Positions 56,210-64,000 of a stretch of 64,000 bases of DNA are shown here, one piece after another (position 1 is the stretch's first letter; each line of letters opens with the position of its first letter). A program made the position numbers and the translations under genes. Where the stretch lies: assembly GCA_903931945.1 (NCBI GenBank), contig CAIZEI010000091.1, forward strand, positions 96,917 to 160,916, in the 5' to 3' direction. This DNA comes from an uncultured Hyphomicrobiales bacterium. Its GTDB lineage: Bacteria; Pseudomonadota; Alphaproteobacteria; Rhizobiales; Beijerinckiaceae. The notes under the pieces are model-generated. The model saw only the letters and a program-made list of their open reading frames with translations. It did not search any database and was not told where the DNA came from.

Positions 56210-56417
56210 TGTTGAAAAAGCCGAAATTTGACCCATCTCAAAAAGCTCGCCGGACCGCGATTTTCGCGCCAAACTCTTTTCAACGCATCGTCAATCCCGT
56301 TGCGCGGGCTGCACGCCGATTGATCGCTGCATCAGGTATCCCCCCGAACTAGAATTCCATTCGGGCTTCCACGGCGCTTCCAGAAATCGACTTTGCCGAA
56401 AGCGGACTTTTTCAACA
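56210..56417. repeat. MITE-like element with 11-bp terminal inverted repeats
   Basis: TGTTGAAAAAG at 56210-56220 and CTTTTTCAACA at 56407-56417 are perfect inverted copies, 208 bases apart end to end, with no coding capacity between. The ends resemble those of IS elements of the IS1182/IS5 sort. No target duplication is obvious. Interpreted as a non-autonomous or decayed element. Confidence 0.5.
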
Positions 56418-56609
56418 GAATCCGCCAGTCTCAAACGAAAGCCGAATGAATTTGATAGCTCGATCTGTTACCTAATTATGCGATGAGCGGCACGAACGGC
56501 TGCGGCTATTGAGGAGGATTTCAATGAATGCTCCACCTGAAAAAAGTGGTCGCCCAACTTATGTGGTCTCCACCGTTCGCCGTTGTTATGGCGCGACGCC
56601 TTAGATGTG

Positions 56610-58298
56610 TCACACCGGAGGATGGGGAATGGCGGAAATCAATGCACGGGTGTAGTCGGCGGTCGGCGCTTCGAGCACTTGCTTGGTGATGCCTTCCTCA
56701 ACGATCTGGCCATTTTGCATCACGATCACACGGTCGCAGAGCAGGCCCACGACATGGAGATCGTGGCTGACGAAGAGATAGCTCATGCCAAGCGTCGCCT
56801 TCAGATCGGCCAGAAGGTTAAGCACAACTGCCTGAACAGAGACATCCAGCGCTGCGGTGGGCTCATCAAGAATTACGAGATCCGGATTCAGGGCAATGGC
56901 GCGCGCAATTCCGACGCGGGCCTTTTGACCGCCGGAGAGCTGGTGTGGAAACCGATCCAGCAGATCAGGCGGAAGGCCGACAACCCGCGCCAGATCTTCG
57001 CAGCGCGCGCGCAATGCGTCCGCCGCCATCGGCTTATCGAGCCGAAGAATGGGGTCGGAGATCGCGCGGACGGCCGTGAAACGCGGATTGAGGCTCTCTG
57101 TTGGATCCTGAAAAACCATCTGAATCTTGGAGCGGAGCGAATTGCCGGCGAAGGTTCTAGCGGGGAGCTCGCCGATCTCCTGTCCATTGAATATGATGCT
57201 GCCCGAAGTCGGATCGAGAAGGCGCATGACCATCATGGAGGTCGTCGATTTTCCACAGCCGGATTCGCCAACAAGGCCAACGCTTTCGCCGCGCCGAATG
57301 TCGAAGGATATTCCATCCACGGCGCGGAAAGGCGCAGACGCTGTTTCATTTCCCTTGCGGAGATAGCGGCTGATGAGGCTGCGCGTGTGCACGCGCGGGT
57401 ATTCCTTCACGAGGCCCTTGACCGACAGAAGGGCTGCATCCGAGGCAGCCGGCTGCTTGATGGCGGCGACGGGGGCGCCTTCGGGCAGAAGATCACGCAA
57501 CGCGATCCCCGGCCGTGGCGTCGCGCGCATCAATTTGCGCGTGTAGGCATGGCTTGGGCGCGCGAAAATGTCCCGCGCGGCGGCGGTCTCGACAACCTCG
57601 CCTTTTTCCATCACAACAACTTTGTCGCAATACGCTGCGGCCAGCCCGAGATCGTGCGTGATCAACACAGTCGACATGCCGCGTTCTCGCGTCAAATCGA
57701 CAATCAAATCCATGACTGCCTTTTGGGTGGTGACATCGAGGCCGGTGGTCGGCTCGTCGGCGATGAGGAGTTCCGGCCTGCACGCCAGCGCCAGGGCGAT
57801 GACCACGCGCTGACACATACCGCCGGACAGCTCGAAAGGATAGGCGTCGTAGCGGTCCTCGGGCCGGTTGATGCGGACGTTGGCGAGCGCTTCAATCGCG
57901 CGCGTCCTGGCGTCGCCAGAGCCTGTTCGAGCGTGCTGGCGTAACACGTCTTCGATCTGACGACCAACCTTGCGAATGGGATTTAATGCCGCGCGGGGAT
58001 TCTGGAATATCATCGACATTTCCCGACCGCGAAGATCGCGCACTGCGAATTCCGGCGCGTTGGTCAGATCAAATCCGGAGAACGAGATCGAACCTTCGGC
58101 GACGCGCCCGGCGCGATCGAGTATTCGCATGACGGCAAAGGACGTGACCGATTTTCCCGAACCCGATTCGCCGACAATGCCGACGGTTTCGCCCTTTGCC
58201 ACGGATATGTCGACCTGTTTGACCGCCTTGACAATCCCGCGCCGCGTCGTGAACTCAACGGTCAGATTCGTGATTTCCAGGAGGGGGACTGCGGTCAT
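56610..58298 (-). CDS. Peptide/dipeptide ABC transporter, fused double ATP-binding protein (DppDF/GsiA-like)
   Basis: A 562-residue protein with two nucleotide-binding domains. Domain 1 (about 1-265): Walker A GESGSGKS, signature LSGGMCQRVVIALAL, Walker B LLIADEPTTGLDVT. Domain 2 (about 285-555): Walker A GESGCGKST, signature LSGGQKARVGIARAI, Walker B LVILDEPTAALDVS, switch VSHDLHVVGLL. ATG 58298 starts MTAVPLLEI and is preferred over 58355. Last gene of a four-gene importer operon (binding protein, two permeases, ATPase); powers uptake of a peptide-like compound. Confidence 0.92.
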   Translation of the reverse strand: MTAVPLLEITNLTVEFTTRRGIVKAVKQVDISVAKGETVGIVGESGSGKSVTSFAVMRILDRAGRVAEGSISFSGFDLTNAPEFAVRDLRGREMSMIFQNPRAALNPIRKVGRQIEDVLRQHARTGSGDARTRAIEALANVRINRPEDRYDAYPFELSGGMCQRVVIALALACRPELLIADEPTTGLDVTTQKAVMDLIVDLTRERGMSTVLITHDLGLAAAYCDKVVVMEKGEVVETAAARDIFARPSHAYTRKLMRATPRPGIALRDLLPEGAPVAAIKQPAASDAALLSVKGLVKEYPRVHTRSLISRYLRKGNETASAPFRAVDGISFDIRRGESVGLVGESGCGKSTTSMMVMRLLDPTSGSIIFNGQEIGELPARTFAGNSLRSKIQMVFQDPTESLNPRFTAVRAISDPILRLDKPMAADALRARCEDLARVVGLPPDLLDRFPHQLSGGQKARVGIARAIALNPDLVILDEPTAALDVSVQAVVLNLLADLKATLGMSYLFVSHDLHVVGLLCDRVIVMQNGQIVEEGITKQVLEAPTADYTRALISAIPHPPV

Positions 58299-58308
58299 TC
58301 CTGCCACC

Positions 58309-59217
58309 TCAGGTCCGTCGTTGCGGATCGACGATATCGCGCAGCCCATCGCCAATCAGATTGAAGCAGAAAACGGCGAGCATGAGGGCGAGACCAGGAA
58401 ACAGCGCGATCCACCACTCGCCGGAGATGATCGAACCCGCGCCTTCGGCGACCATGATACCCCATTCGGGCGTTGGCGGGCGCACGCCAAGGCCTATGAA
58501 GGACAGACCCGCCGCGTTCAAAATCGCATAGCCCATTGTCAGCGACATCTGCACCATCATCAGCGGCAAAATGTTCGGCATGATCGTCGTCAACGCGATG
58601 CGGAGGTCCGAATTGCCGGTCAGTCGCGCGGCCATGACATAGCCGACGTCGCGGCGGATGATGGTTTCTGTTCGCGCGAGGCGGGCGTAGAGCGGAAAGT
58701 TGATGATGGCCGTAGCGATGACGATGTTGGTCACGGTGTTGCCGAGCGCTGCGACAATGCCCATGGCGAGAACAAAAAGGGGAAAGGCCATGATCGTATC
58801 GCCAATGCGCCCGACGATTCGATCGGCCCAGCCGCCGAAGAAGCCTGCCGCGATGCCTGAAAGGCCGCCAACGACGAACACCAATGTGACCGAGAAAATA
58901 GCGATGGCCATGTCGAGGCGCGTGGCAACGATGACACGCGAAAAGATATCGCGACCAAGCTGGTCGGTTCCGAACAGATGTCTGGCCGAAGGAGCCTGTA
59001 GCGTGGCGGCGGTGTCGCTGCTCAAAGGATCGTGCGGAACGATCGATGGCCCAATCAACGCGCAAAGCAGCAATATGGCGAGCAAGCCAAAGGAAAAGCC
59101 GGTAACGGGATTTTCGCCGATGACGTGGCGGGCATGTGACAGCGTCGCCATGAGGGCCGTTTGACGTTTCGCCGTCGGCAGCGCCGCGGCGTCGGTTCGC
59201 GCGGGAGCCGCCGTCAT
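58309..59217 (-). CDS. Peptide ABC transporter permease (DppC-like)
   Basis: A 302-residue permease. The N-terminal helix and HLFGTDQLGRDIFSRVIVATRLDMAIAIFSV motif, then AARLTGNSDLRIALTTIMPNILPLMMVQ (coupling loop), SFIGLGVRPPTPEWGIMV and the VDPQRRT tail are diagnostic of DppC/OppC proteins. ATG 59217 overlaps the upstream dppB-like stop (ATGA). Pairs with the DppB-like permease to form the channel. Confidence 0.92.
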   Translation of the reverse strand: MTAAPARTDAAALPTAKRQTALMATLSHARHVIGENPVTGFSFGLLAILLLCALIGPSIVPHDPLSSDTAATLQAPSARHLFGTDQLGRDIFSRVIVATRLDMAIAIFSVTLVFVVGGLSGIAAGFFGGWADRIVGRIGDTIMAFPLFVLAMGIVAALGNTVTNIVIATAIINFPLYARLARTETIIRRDVGYVMAARLTGNSDLRIALTTIMPNILPLMMVQMSLTMGYAILNAAGLSFIGLGVRPPTPEWGIMVAEGAGSIISGEWWIALFPGLALMLAVFCFNLIGDGLRDIVDPQRRT

Positions 59218-60227
59218 GACGCGTTCCTCATGCGCGGATCGATGACCCGATAGGTTAAATCGATCAGTAGATTCAGGACGATGTAAAGGATCGCCATGGT
59301 CAGCACGAAGCCCTGCACCGGGGCAAAGTCGGACGCGATCAGAGCTTCGACGGCGTAGGAGCCAATGCCGGGCCAGGCGAAGACCTTTTCGACCAGCACG
59401 TTCGCGCCAAGGAGAAACGAAAACACCATGCCGAGAGTTGTGATGACCGGCAACATCGCATTGCGGAATGCATAGGTCACAATGATCGTGCGTGCGCCAA
59501 GGCCGGCGGCGCGCGCGGTGCGGATGAAATCTGACGAGAGCGCAGACAGCATCGAAGCGCGGGTGATGCGGGCGATCGGAGCGAGCGAAAATATGGCAAG
59601 CGTGATGCCTGGCAACAAGATCTGCGAAAAACTTGCCCTGAAGGTTTCGCCGTCGCCCGCGATCAGGCTGTCGATAAGATAAAATCCCGTGACGCCGCGC
59701 GGGGCGCTGGTGAAGACGTCCAGCCGCCCCAACGGCGCCGGAGACCACTGGAGAATGTAATAGAAGACATAGATCAGCAGCAGGCCGGTGAAGAACACCG
59801 GCAATGAAACTCCTGCAGTGGCAATGGCGCGGCAGGCGTGATCGACAACAGTGCCCTGCCTGACGGCCGCGGCGATGCCAAGCGGAACAGCGATCAGAAG
59901 CGCCAGAATCAATCCGAAAAGAGTGAGTTCGGCCGACGCGGGCAAGCGCGCCTTGATGTCGGAAAGGACCGGCTGTCCTGTGGTCAACGATTTGCCGAGA
60001 TCGCCTTTGGCGAGATCCACGACATAGTGGCCGAACTGTTCGGGTAGCGGTCGGTCGAGACCGAGTTGCTGGCGCAGCTGTTCGATTGCCTGCGGCGTGG
60101 CGGCAGGCCCGGCGAAATAGGCCGCCGTATCTCCCGGCAGGACCCGAGTGAGCAGAAACGAAGCGACGACAACGCCGATTAGCGCGGGAATTGTCGTCAG
60201 AAGACGATCAAGAAGAAGCTTCATCAT
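59214..60227 (-). CDS. Peptide ABC transporter permease (DppB-like)
   Basis: A 337-residue permease with FLLTRVLPGDTAAYFAG, RQQLGLDRPLPEQFGHYV, DLGKSLTTGQPV, FIRTARAAGLGARTIIVTYAFRNAMLPVIT (coupling loop) and VFAWPGIGSYAVEA, all typical of DppB/OppB. It lies 61 bases after the binding protein gene. Inner-membrane channel half. Confidence 0.92.
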   Translation of the reverse strand: MMKLLLDRLLTTIPALIGVVVASFLLTRVLPGDTAAYFAGPAATPQAIEQLRQQLGLDRPLPEQFGHYVVDLAKGDLGKSLTTGQPVLSDIKARLPASAELTLFGLILALLIAVPLGIAAAVRQGTVVDHACRAIATAGVSLPVFFTGLLLIYVFYYILQWSPAPLGRLDVFTSAPRGVTGFYLIDSLIAGDGETFRASFSQILLPGITLAIFSLAPIARITRASMLSALSSDFIRTARAAGLGARTIIVTYAFRNAMLPVITTLGMVFSFLLGANVLVEKVFAWPGIGSYAVEALIASDFAPVQGFVLTMAILYIVLNLLIDLTYRVIDPRMRNAS

Positions 60228-60288
60228 CGCGCGCCTCTAGAATTGATCCGACCAATCTCGGGTGATGCCCATCAGGGCGGCCTCCGCG

Positions 60289-61902
60289 TCACGCCTTCAC
60301 GAAGGCTCTGTAATCGAGCCTTCGGTGGAACCAATATTGATACCCCGAAATGTTCTTCTGCATCGCGATATTTATAAAGGGCTGATAAAGCGGGATGCGC
60401 GGAATATCAGTGAAGGCCAGATCGACGAACGCCTTGACGTCCTTGTCGTACGCGACCTGATCGCCGGCGGCGGCTGCGTCGCGCGCGCCTTCGATGAAGG
60501 CGTCCATGGGCTTTGATTGATAGCTCGATGTATTGAACACCGAATTAGAGCCGTGATAGCACCAGTAGAAGAAGTATTCGGGATAGTTGAGCCAGCCTGA
60601 GAAAATGTTGGTGAAGAGCGGCATTTCCTTTTTGTTAAGTTCAGTCCGCCAGTTCGCGCCAGGCACCTTGTTGATCGTCGTCTTGACGCCTATTTGCGCG
60701 AGGCTTTCCTGCAGAAGCACACAGAGCGGTTCATTGACTCCCGCAAACCCCAGATCGAACGAAATCGTTGTTTCAAATCCGTCGGGGTAGCCTGCTTCCG
60801 TCAGCAGGGCTTTTGCCTTGGCCATGTCCGTATTGAATTTGTGCGGCTGCGGCCATGCGACTTCCGTCGCCTTGTCGGGCGGGGCGCCGAACATAGGCTT
60901 GGCCAGTCCAAACAGCACAGCGTCCATGATCTTCTGATAAGGGATGGCGCAAGCAATCGCCTGCCGCACCTTAGGATTGTTAAAAGGTGGCCTTGTGACG
61001 TTCATGCCGATATATTGAATGCCGTTGGTATAGGGCGTGGAGATGACACTGAGTTTCCCTTCGCCTTTTATTTCGGCGAAATCCTTGTTGGGCAGATCGA
61101 AGGAAATATCGGCGTCGCCCCGCTCGAGCAACGCGCGTCGATTGCCGGCTGACGGCACAATTCGCCAGATGATCCGTTTGATTTTTGGCATGGGGCCGCA
61201 TACCCATGTGTCGTTGCGGTCGAATACGACCTCGGTGCCTGGCGTCCAGCGCGTCACCTTGTAGGCGCCGCCGCCGGCTGTATTCTGTTTTGCGAATTCG
61301 AGCGCCCAAGGGTCGCTTGCGGTCGCGTTTTTCTTGCAGAGTTCAGAGTTCATGATGGCGGGGACGATCACCGCGAGATCGGGGATGGTCAATTTATCCT
61401 TGCGGACGAAATCAATCCGGATTGTGTAATCGTCGATAATGACAAATTGCTCCGGCTTGGTCAGCGATCCCGCCGACATCTGGAAGGTCGGAAAGCCGCC
61501 AACCGTAACCGCGCGATCCAGGGACCATTTGACGTCCTTTGCCGTGACCGGCGCTCCGTCATGAAAGGTTGCATTCTTGCGCAATTTGAAGGTCGCTGAA
61601 GTGGGCTCTATGGTAAACTCTTCTGCCAGCTCTCCCTTGATCTTGTCACGCTCGTAATATTGAGAGCCATCGGGCAGAGTTTTCATCTCGTGGGTCAGCA
61701 GGCGGTCGTAGCAATTCCATGATGCTTCGTAGCCGGGAACATTGGTGCCAACGCCCATCACATCAAGATTGTTGGGCCCGCTCTCCGAGACGATCAGAAG
61801 CGTTTCCGATCGTGATTGGGCGCTCGCTGAGGTGAAAACGGCAGGAGCCGTGGCGCCAATGGCAGCAGCTGACGTGGATTGGAGAAATTGACGCCGATGC
61901 AT
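60289..61902 (-). CDS. Peptide ABC transporter substrate-binding protein (DppA-like)
   Basis: A 537-residue periplasmic protein of SBP family 5. N-terminus MHRRQFLQSTSAAAIGATAPAVFTSASAQ is Tat-like (RRQFL) with cleavage after SAQ at about residue 29. Body: LNKF-type LTHEMKTLPDGSQYYERD, TFKLRKNATFHDGAPVTAKDVKWSLDRAV (signature), and MFGAPP. ATG 61902 has GGGAG upstream; ATG 61926 is the alternative. First gene of the operon 61902 to 56610. Confidence 0.92.
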   Translation of the reverse strand: MHRRQFLQSTSAAAIGATAPAVFTSASAQSRSETLLIVSESGPNNLDVMGVGTNVPGYEASWNCYDRLLTHEMKTLPDGSQYYERDKIKGELAEEFTIEPTSATFKLRKNATFHDGAPVTAKDVKWSLDRAVTVGGFPTFQMSAGSLTKPEQFVIIDDYTIRIDFVRKDKLTIPDLAVIVPAIMNSELCKKNATASDPWALEFAKQNTAGGGAYKVTRWTPGTEVVFDRNDTWVCGPMPKIKRIIWRIVPSAGNRRALLERGDADISFDLPNKDFAEIKGEGKLSVISTPYTNGIQYIGMNVTRPPFNNPKVRQAIACAIPYQKIMDAVLFGLAKPMFGAPPDKATEVAWPQPHKFNTDMAKAKALLTEAGYPDGFETTISFDLGFAGVNEPLCVLLQESLAQIGVKTTINKVPGANWRTELNKKEMPLFTNIFSGWLNYPEYFFYWCYHGSNSVFNTSSYQSKPMDAFIEGARDAAAAGDQVAYDKDVKAFVDLAFTDIPRIPLYQPFINIAMQKNISGYQYWFHRRLDYRAFVKA

Positions 61903-61941
61903 GCTGATCTCCCGAAGTATCTGCATTTACGGGGGAATTAA

Positions 61942-61988
61942 TGCATAAAATTGCCAGACGCTTGTGCCCAAAGAATAACTTTTATGCA
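61942..61988. promoter_or_regulatory. Inverted repeat TGCATAAAA...TTTTATGCA before dppA-like gene
   Basis: TGCATAAAA (61942-61950) and TTTTATGCA (61980-61988) are perfect 9-base inverted copies separated by 29 bases, in the promoter of the peptide importer operon. Could be operator half-sites or part of the promoter. The core GCATAAA also recurs in the divergent promoters at 28.5 and 37.4 kb. Confidence 0.3.
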
Positions 61989-62440
61989 CAAATTTCAATG
62001 CTTTGCTCCCAATAACTGTGCATGTTTGGGCGGGGATGCAATTGAGGCTCCGATGCATTCAACAGTCAAACCCGGGCGCAAAGTGTACCGGTCCTGATAG
62101 ACCCTTGATGCCCCTGAATGGCATGGAGAAGCCGAAAGGACGTGCGCAGCGGAATTCTATGCCGGGATACAACGCGCGGTGATGGCGGAAGGGCTGCGCT
62201 GTCGGTATGCGCTGCACGCTGTCGCGCTGAGAAGGGCTCACGCGCTTCTTCGACGAAGGACAGATCGGAATTGACGCCAATAAACGGACGAACGCGCGCC
62301 TGAAAGCCCACGCGCTCCGGGATGCTGGCATATACGAGATTCTGCGCCAGTGACGACGTTTCTAAATGTTTGCGATTGAGTTGAGTTCCTAACAGTAAAA
62401 AACCCAGGCGCCGCCGGATCGAGCGATCTTTGGCAGCGCC
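61989..62440. other. Gene-poor region upstream of RTX fragment
   Basis: About 450 bases with no recognisable gene. Frames on both strands look like chance. It may be decayed upstream sequence of the truncated repeat protein. Confidence 0.35.
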
Positions 62441-62960
62441 ATGAACGCCGCCCATGTGCCGGTGTCCGGGCCGTTGCTGCAATATGGCGGATCGCCCATC
62501 GCTGTTGGGCAACTTGGCGGCTGGACGCCGGTTGGGGCGGAAGCGGCCGGCGCTGGCTACGAAGTCATGTTCAAGAACGCGGCTGTGAACGAGTACGATA
62601 TCTGGAATCTCGACAGCGCCGGCAACGAGACCTCGGCCAACACTGTCATCTACAGTTCCACGGACCCTGCGCTGCTGGCGGCGGAAACTCTTTTCCAGCA
62701 GGACTTCAACGTCAATGGAACGATCGGATCGGCGGCTCCCGCAGTATCTGACTCCACGCCTGCGCCTCAACTGGAAATCAGCGGCGCGGACCCTGCCACC
62801 GTCGGGGGGCAGACATTCGTGTTTGCGCCGCTTTTTGGTCAGGATACGCTGGCGGCTTTTGGCTTGAGCCTCTCAGGGCCCGCGCCCGATATCATCCAGT
62901 TCTCAGTGTCAGAATTCGCCAATTTCGGCGCCATGTTCGCCGCAACGCAGGACACGGCCA
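62441..62960 (+). pseudogene. Truncated RTX/VCBS-type repeat protein fragment
   Basis: Reads GPLLQYGGSPIAVGQLGGWTPVGAEAAGAGYEVMFKNAAVNEYDIWNLDSAGN and a QDFNVNGTIG segment, which match the repeated adhesin/RTX-like unit (xxGWTPIGAExTASGYEVAWK...YxxWNxDxxGN). Then TFVFAPLFGQDTLAAFGLSL and DIIQFSVSEFANFGAMFAATQDTANGA match the normal C-terminal secretion-linked end. It stops matching at about 62960, where unrelated Arg-rich frame follows. Both ends are lost; probably cut by an insertion. Confidence 0.65.
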
Positions 62961-63030
62961 ATGGCGCGCGCGTGCCATGGCGTAGAGATCGGCCGTTCCG
63001 CACGCCCGGTGTTTGCGCGATCCTGCCGCA

Positions 63031-63267
63031 ATGTCCCGCCACCGCTCCCCTTTGCACGACCGCGCTGCATTCGGCGAATTGCCGGCCGATCTTTATGTCG
63101 TGCCCGGCCCCTGGCCGCGCCTTGGCCGCCCCGTCAAACATGATGTTGAGACTTGGCGCGTCGTGGACGACTGGCCCGCGCGCGTGCCGGTCACGGACGC
63201 CGAGTTGGACGTGCTCGAAGCGTGGTTCGGCGACGTGTTCGACGAACTGTTCGGGCCGTCCCGATGA
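63031..63267 (+). CDS. Small hypothetical protein upstream of recombinase
   Basis: A 78-residue acidic protein from ATG 63031: FGELPADLYVVPGPWPRLGRP, VETWRVVDDWPARVPVTDAELDVLEAWFGDVFDELFGPS. It starts just after the break in the RTX fragment and ends 18 bases before the recombinase start, so it belongs to the same incoming element. Proteins of this kind accompany large serine recombinases in related bacteria (family impression). Function unknown. Confidence 0.6.
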   Translation: MSRHRSPLHDRAAFGELPADLYVVPGPWPRLGRPVKHDVETWRVVDDWPARVPVTDAELDVLEAWFGDVFDELFGPSR

Positions 63268-63285
63268 GATAAGGAGATGGCCAGC

Positions 63286-64000
63286 ATGACCGTGCCGTTG
63301 CGCGCCGCCCTCTATCTGCGCGTCTCGACGGCGCGGCAGGCCGAGCACGATGTCTCCATTCCCGACCAGAAGCGGCAGGGGGAGGCGTATTGCCAGTCTC
63401 GCGGCTATCAGCTCGCCGAGACGTACGTTGAACCCGGCGCATCAGCCACCAACGACCGCCGCCCCGAATTCCAACGCATGATAGAGGCGGGAACCAGCAA
63501 GCCCGCGCTGTTCGATGTCGTGATCGTCCATTCCTTCAGCCGGTTCTTCCGAGACCACTTCGAACTGGAATTCTACGTTAGGAAGCTCGCCAAGAACGGC
63601 GTCAAGCTGGTCTCGATCACCCAGGAAATGGGCGACGACCCCATGCATGTCATGATGCGGCAGATCATGGCGCTGTTCGACGAATACCAGTCGAAGGAAA
63701 ACGCCAAGCACGTGTTGCGCGCCTTGAAGGAGAACGCGCGCCAGGGCTTCTGGAACGGCTCCCTGCCTCCGATCGGCTACCGCGTCGTCGCGGCCGAGCA
63801 GCGCGGCGCGAAGGTCAAGAAGAAGCTCGGGATCGACCCGCTGCACGCCGACACGGTGCGGCTGATTTATCGGCTTGCCCTGGAAGGCGATGGCACGTCC
63901 GGCCCGATGGGCGTGAAGAACATCACGGCGCACCTCAACCGGCAGCGACTCTTCACCCGTGACGGCGGGCGCTGGGGCATCGGGCAGGTTCACCGCATCC
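63286..64000 (+). CDS. Large serine recombinase, 3' end outside window
   Basis: The frame runs off the right edge. N-terminal resolvase domain: AALYLRVSTARQAEHDVSIPDQ with the nucleophilic Ser in RVST, VIVHSFSRFFRDHFELEFYV, and KLVSITQEMGDDPMHVMMRQI. The Recombinase domain begins at NITAHLNRQRLFTRDGGRWGIGQVHRI. AAGGAG lies 9 bases before ATG 63286 (ATG 63277 is possible). It catalyses site-specific integration or excision, so an integrative element probably continues to the right. Confidence 0.88.
   Translation, partial: MTVPLRAALYLRVSTARQAEHDVSIPDQKRQGEAYCQSRGYQLAETYVEPGASATNDRRPEFQRMIEAGTSKPALFDVVIVHSFSRFFRDHFELEFYVRKLAKNGVKLVSITQEMGDDPMHVMMRQIMALFDEYQSKENAKHVLRALKENARQGFWNGSLPPIGYRVVAAEQRGAKVKKKLGIDPLHADTVRLIYRLALEGDGTSGPMGVKNITAHLNRQRLFTRDGGRWGIGQVHRI

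Larger units (their letters stand above)
55426..56609. other. Long gene-poor region with mobile-element debris
   Basis: About 1.2 kb with no convincing gene. It holds a tRNA-Ser 3'-end-like string (minus strand, about 56014-56050) and a pair of inverted IS-end-like repeats (56210-56417). GC content is lower than in neighbouring coding DNA, which suits a remnant integration or deletion site. Confidence 0.5.

Noticed and set aside
56583..57944. 453-codon plus-strand frame opposite the double-ATPase gene
   Set aside because: It is the antisense shadow of the minus-strand DppDF-like gene, whose Walker and signature motifs are intact. The plus-strand translation has no domain and reads like an antisense product.
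58309..59748. Long 479-codon version of the DppC-like permease
   Set aside because: The extra N-terminal 177 codons lie inside the DppB-like gene in another frame; ATG 59217 with ATGA overlap gives the normal length.
61921..61980. Possible sigma-54 promoter before the peptide importer
   Set aside because: The GG and GC pairs are 12 bases apart instead of 10, so the -24/-12 pattern does not fit.
1..64000. CRISPR arrays, rRNA or complete tRNA genes
   Set aside because: No regularly spaced direct repeats and no complete cloverleaf-like sequence were seen on either strand; only the partial serine-tRNA-like string at about 56.0 kb.

Overview
The window is about 60% GC with codon usage, gene families and operon styles typical of an alphaproteobacterium of the Hyphomicrobiales, perhaps Beijerinckiaceae/Methylocystaceae-like. 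That placement is an inference from gene content, not from a marker gene.

Layout. 1-3.1 kb: the 5' part of a type III polyketide synthase gene (minus strand, cut by the window edge), an Fe/Mn superoxide dismutase and an AI-2E family membrane protein. 3.6-21.1 kb: a sulfur-acquisition island, all on the plus strand. It holds two flavoprotein + two-cluster ferredoxin pairs (AprBA-like), two complete SsuABC/TauABC-type ABC importers that each have two different permeases, a third flavoprotein, an Rrf2 regulator with a cysteine cluster, and a full sulfate/thiosulfate importer (sbp-cysT-cysW-cysA). 21.4-27.4 kb: a secreted protein with a possible GH75-like domain, a VapBC toxin-antitoxin pair, a two-subunit Tat-exported molybdenum hydroxylase, and a DapA-family protein that has lost both the Schiff-base lysine and the catalytic tyrosine.

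27.5-38.4 kb: a complete potassium-uptake locus, kdpF-A-B-C then kdpD-E, with an extra 27-codon membrane ORF before kdpF. It is flanked on both sides by very small single-span membrane protein genes. The two divergent intergenic regions share a conserved promoter-like block. 38.4-41.3 kb: a remnant of a luciferase-like monooxygenase, an orphan Bug-type binding protein and an FAD oxidoreductase. 42-47.5 kb: a secreted protein with a sorting-like tail, a very large DUF2339-type membrane protein, and decayed IS630 and IS1182-like transposases.

47.9-54 kb: a small secreted protein, then a remarkable single ORF that fuses an AI-2E-type transporter to a complete P-type cation ATPase, translationally coupled to a VIT/CCC1-type metal transporter; then a cytochrome b561 and an HD-GYP remnant. 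54.2-56.6 kb: small hypothetical genes and a long gene-poor stretch with an IS-end/MITE-like inverted repeat. 56.6-61.9 kb: a dipeptide/peptide-type ABC importer (minus strand; fused double ATPase, two permeases, binding protein). 62.4-64 kb: a truncated RTX-type repeat protein that abruptly meets a small ORF and a large serine recombinase, cut by the right edge, which suggests the left boundary of an integrated element.

Functional reading: most of the window concerns nutrient and ion scavenging (organosulfur, sulfate, K+, metals, peptides) interleaved with decayed mobile DNA. The strongest candidates for undescribed biology are the AprBA-like organosulfur modules, the AI-2E/P-type ATPase fusion, the DapA pseudoenzyme, and the pair of conserved divergent promoters controlling tiny membrane proteins around kdp.
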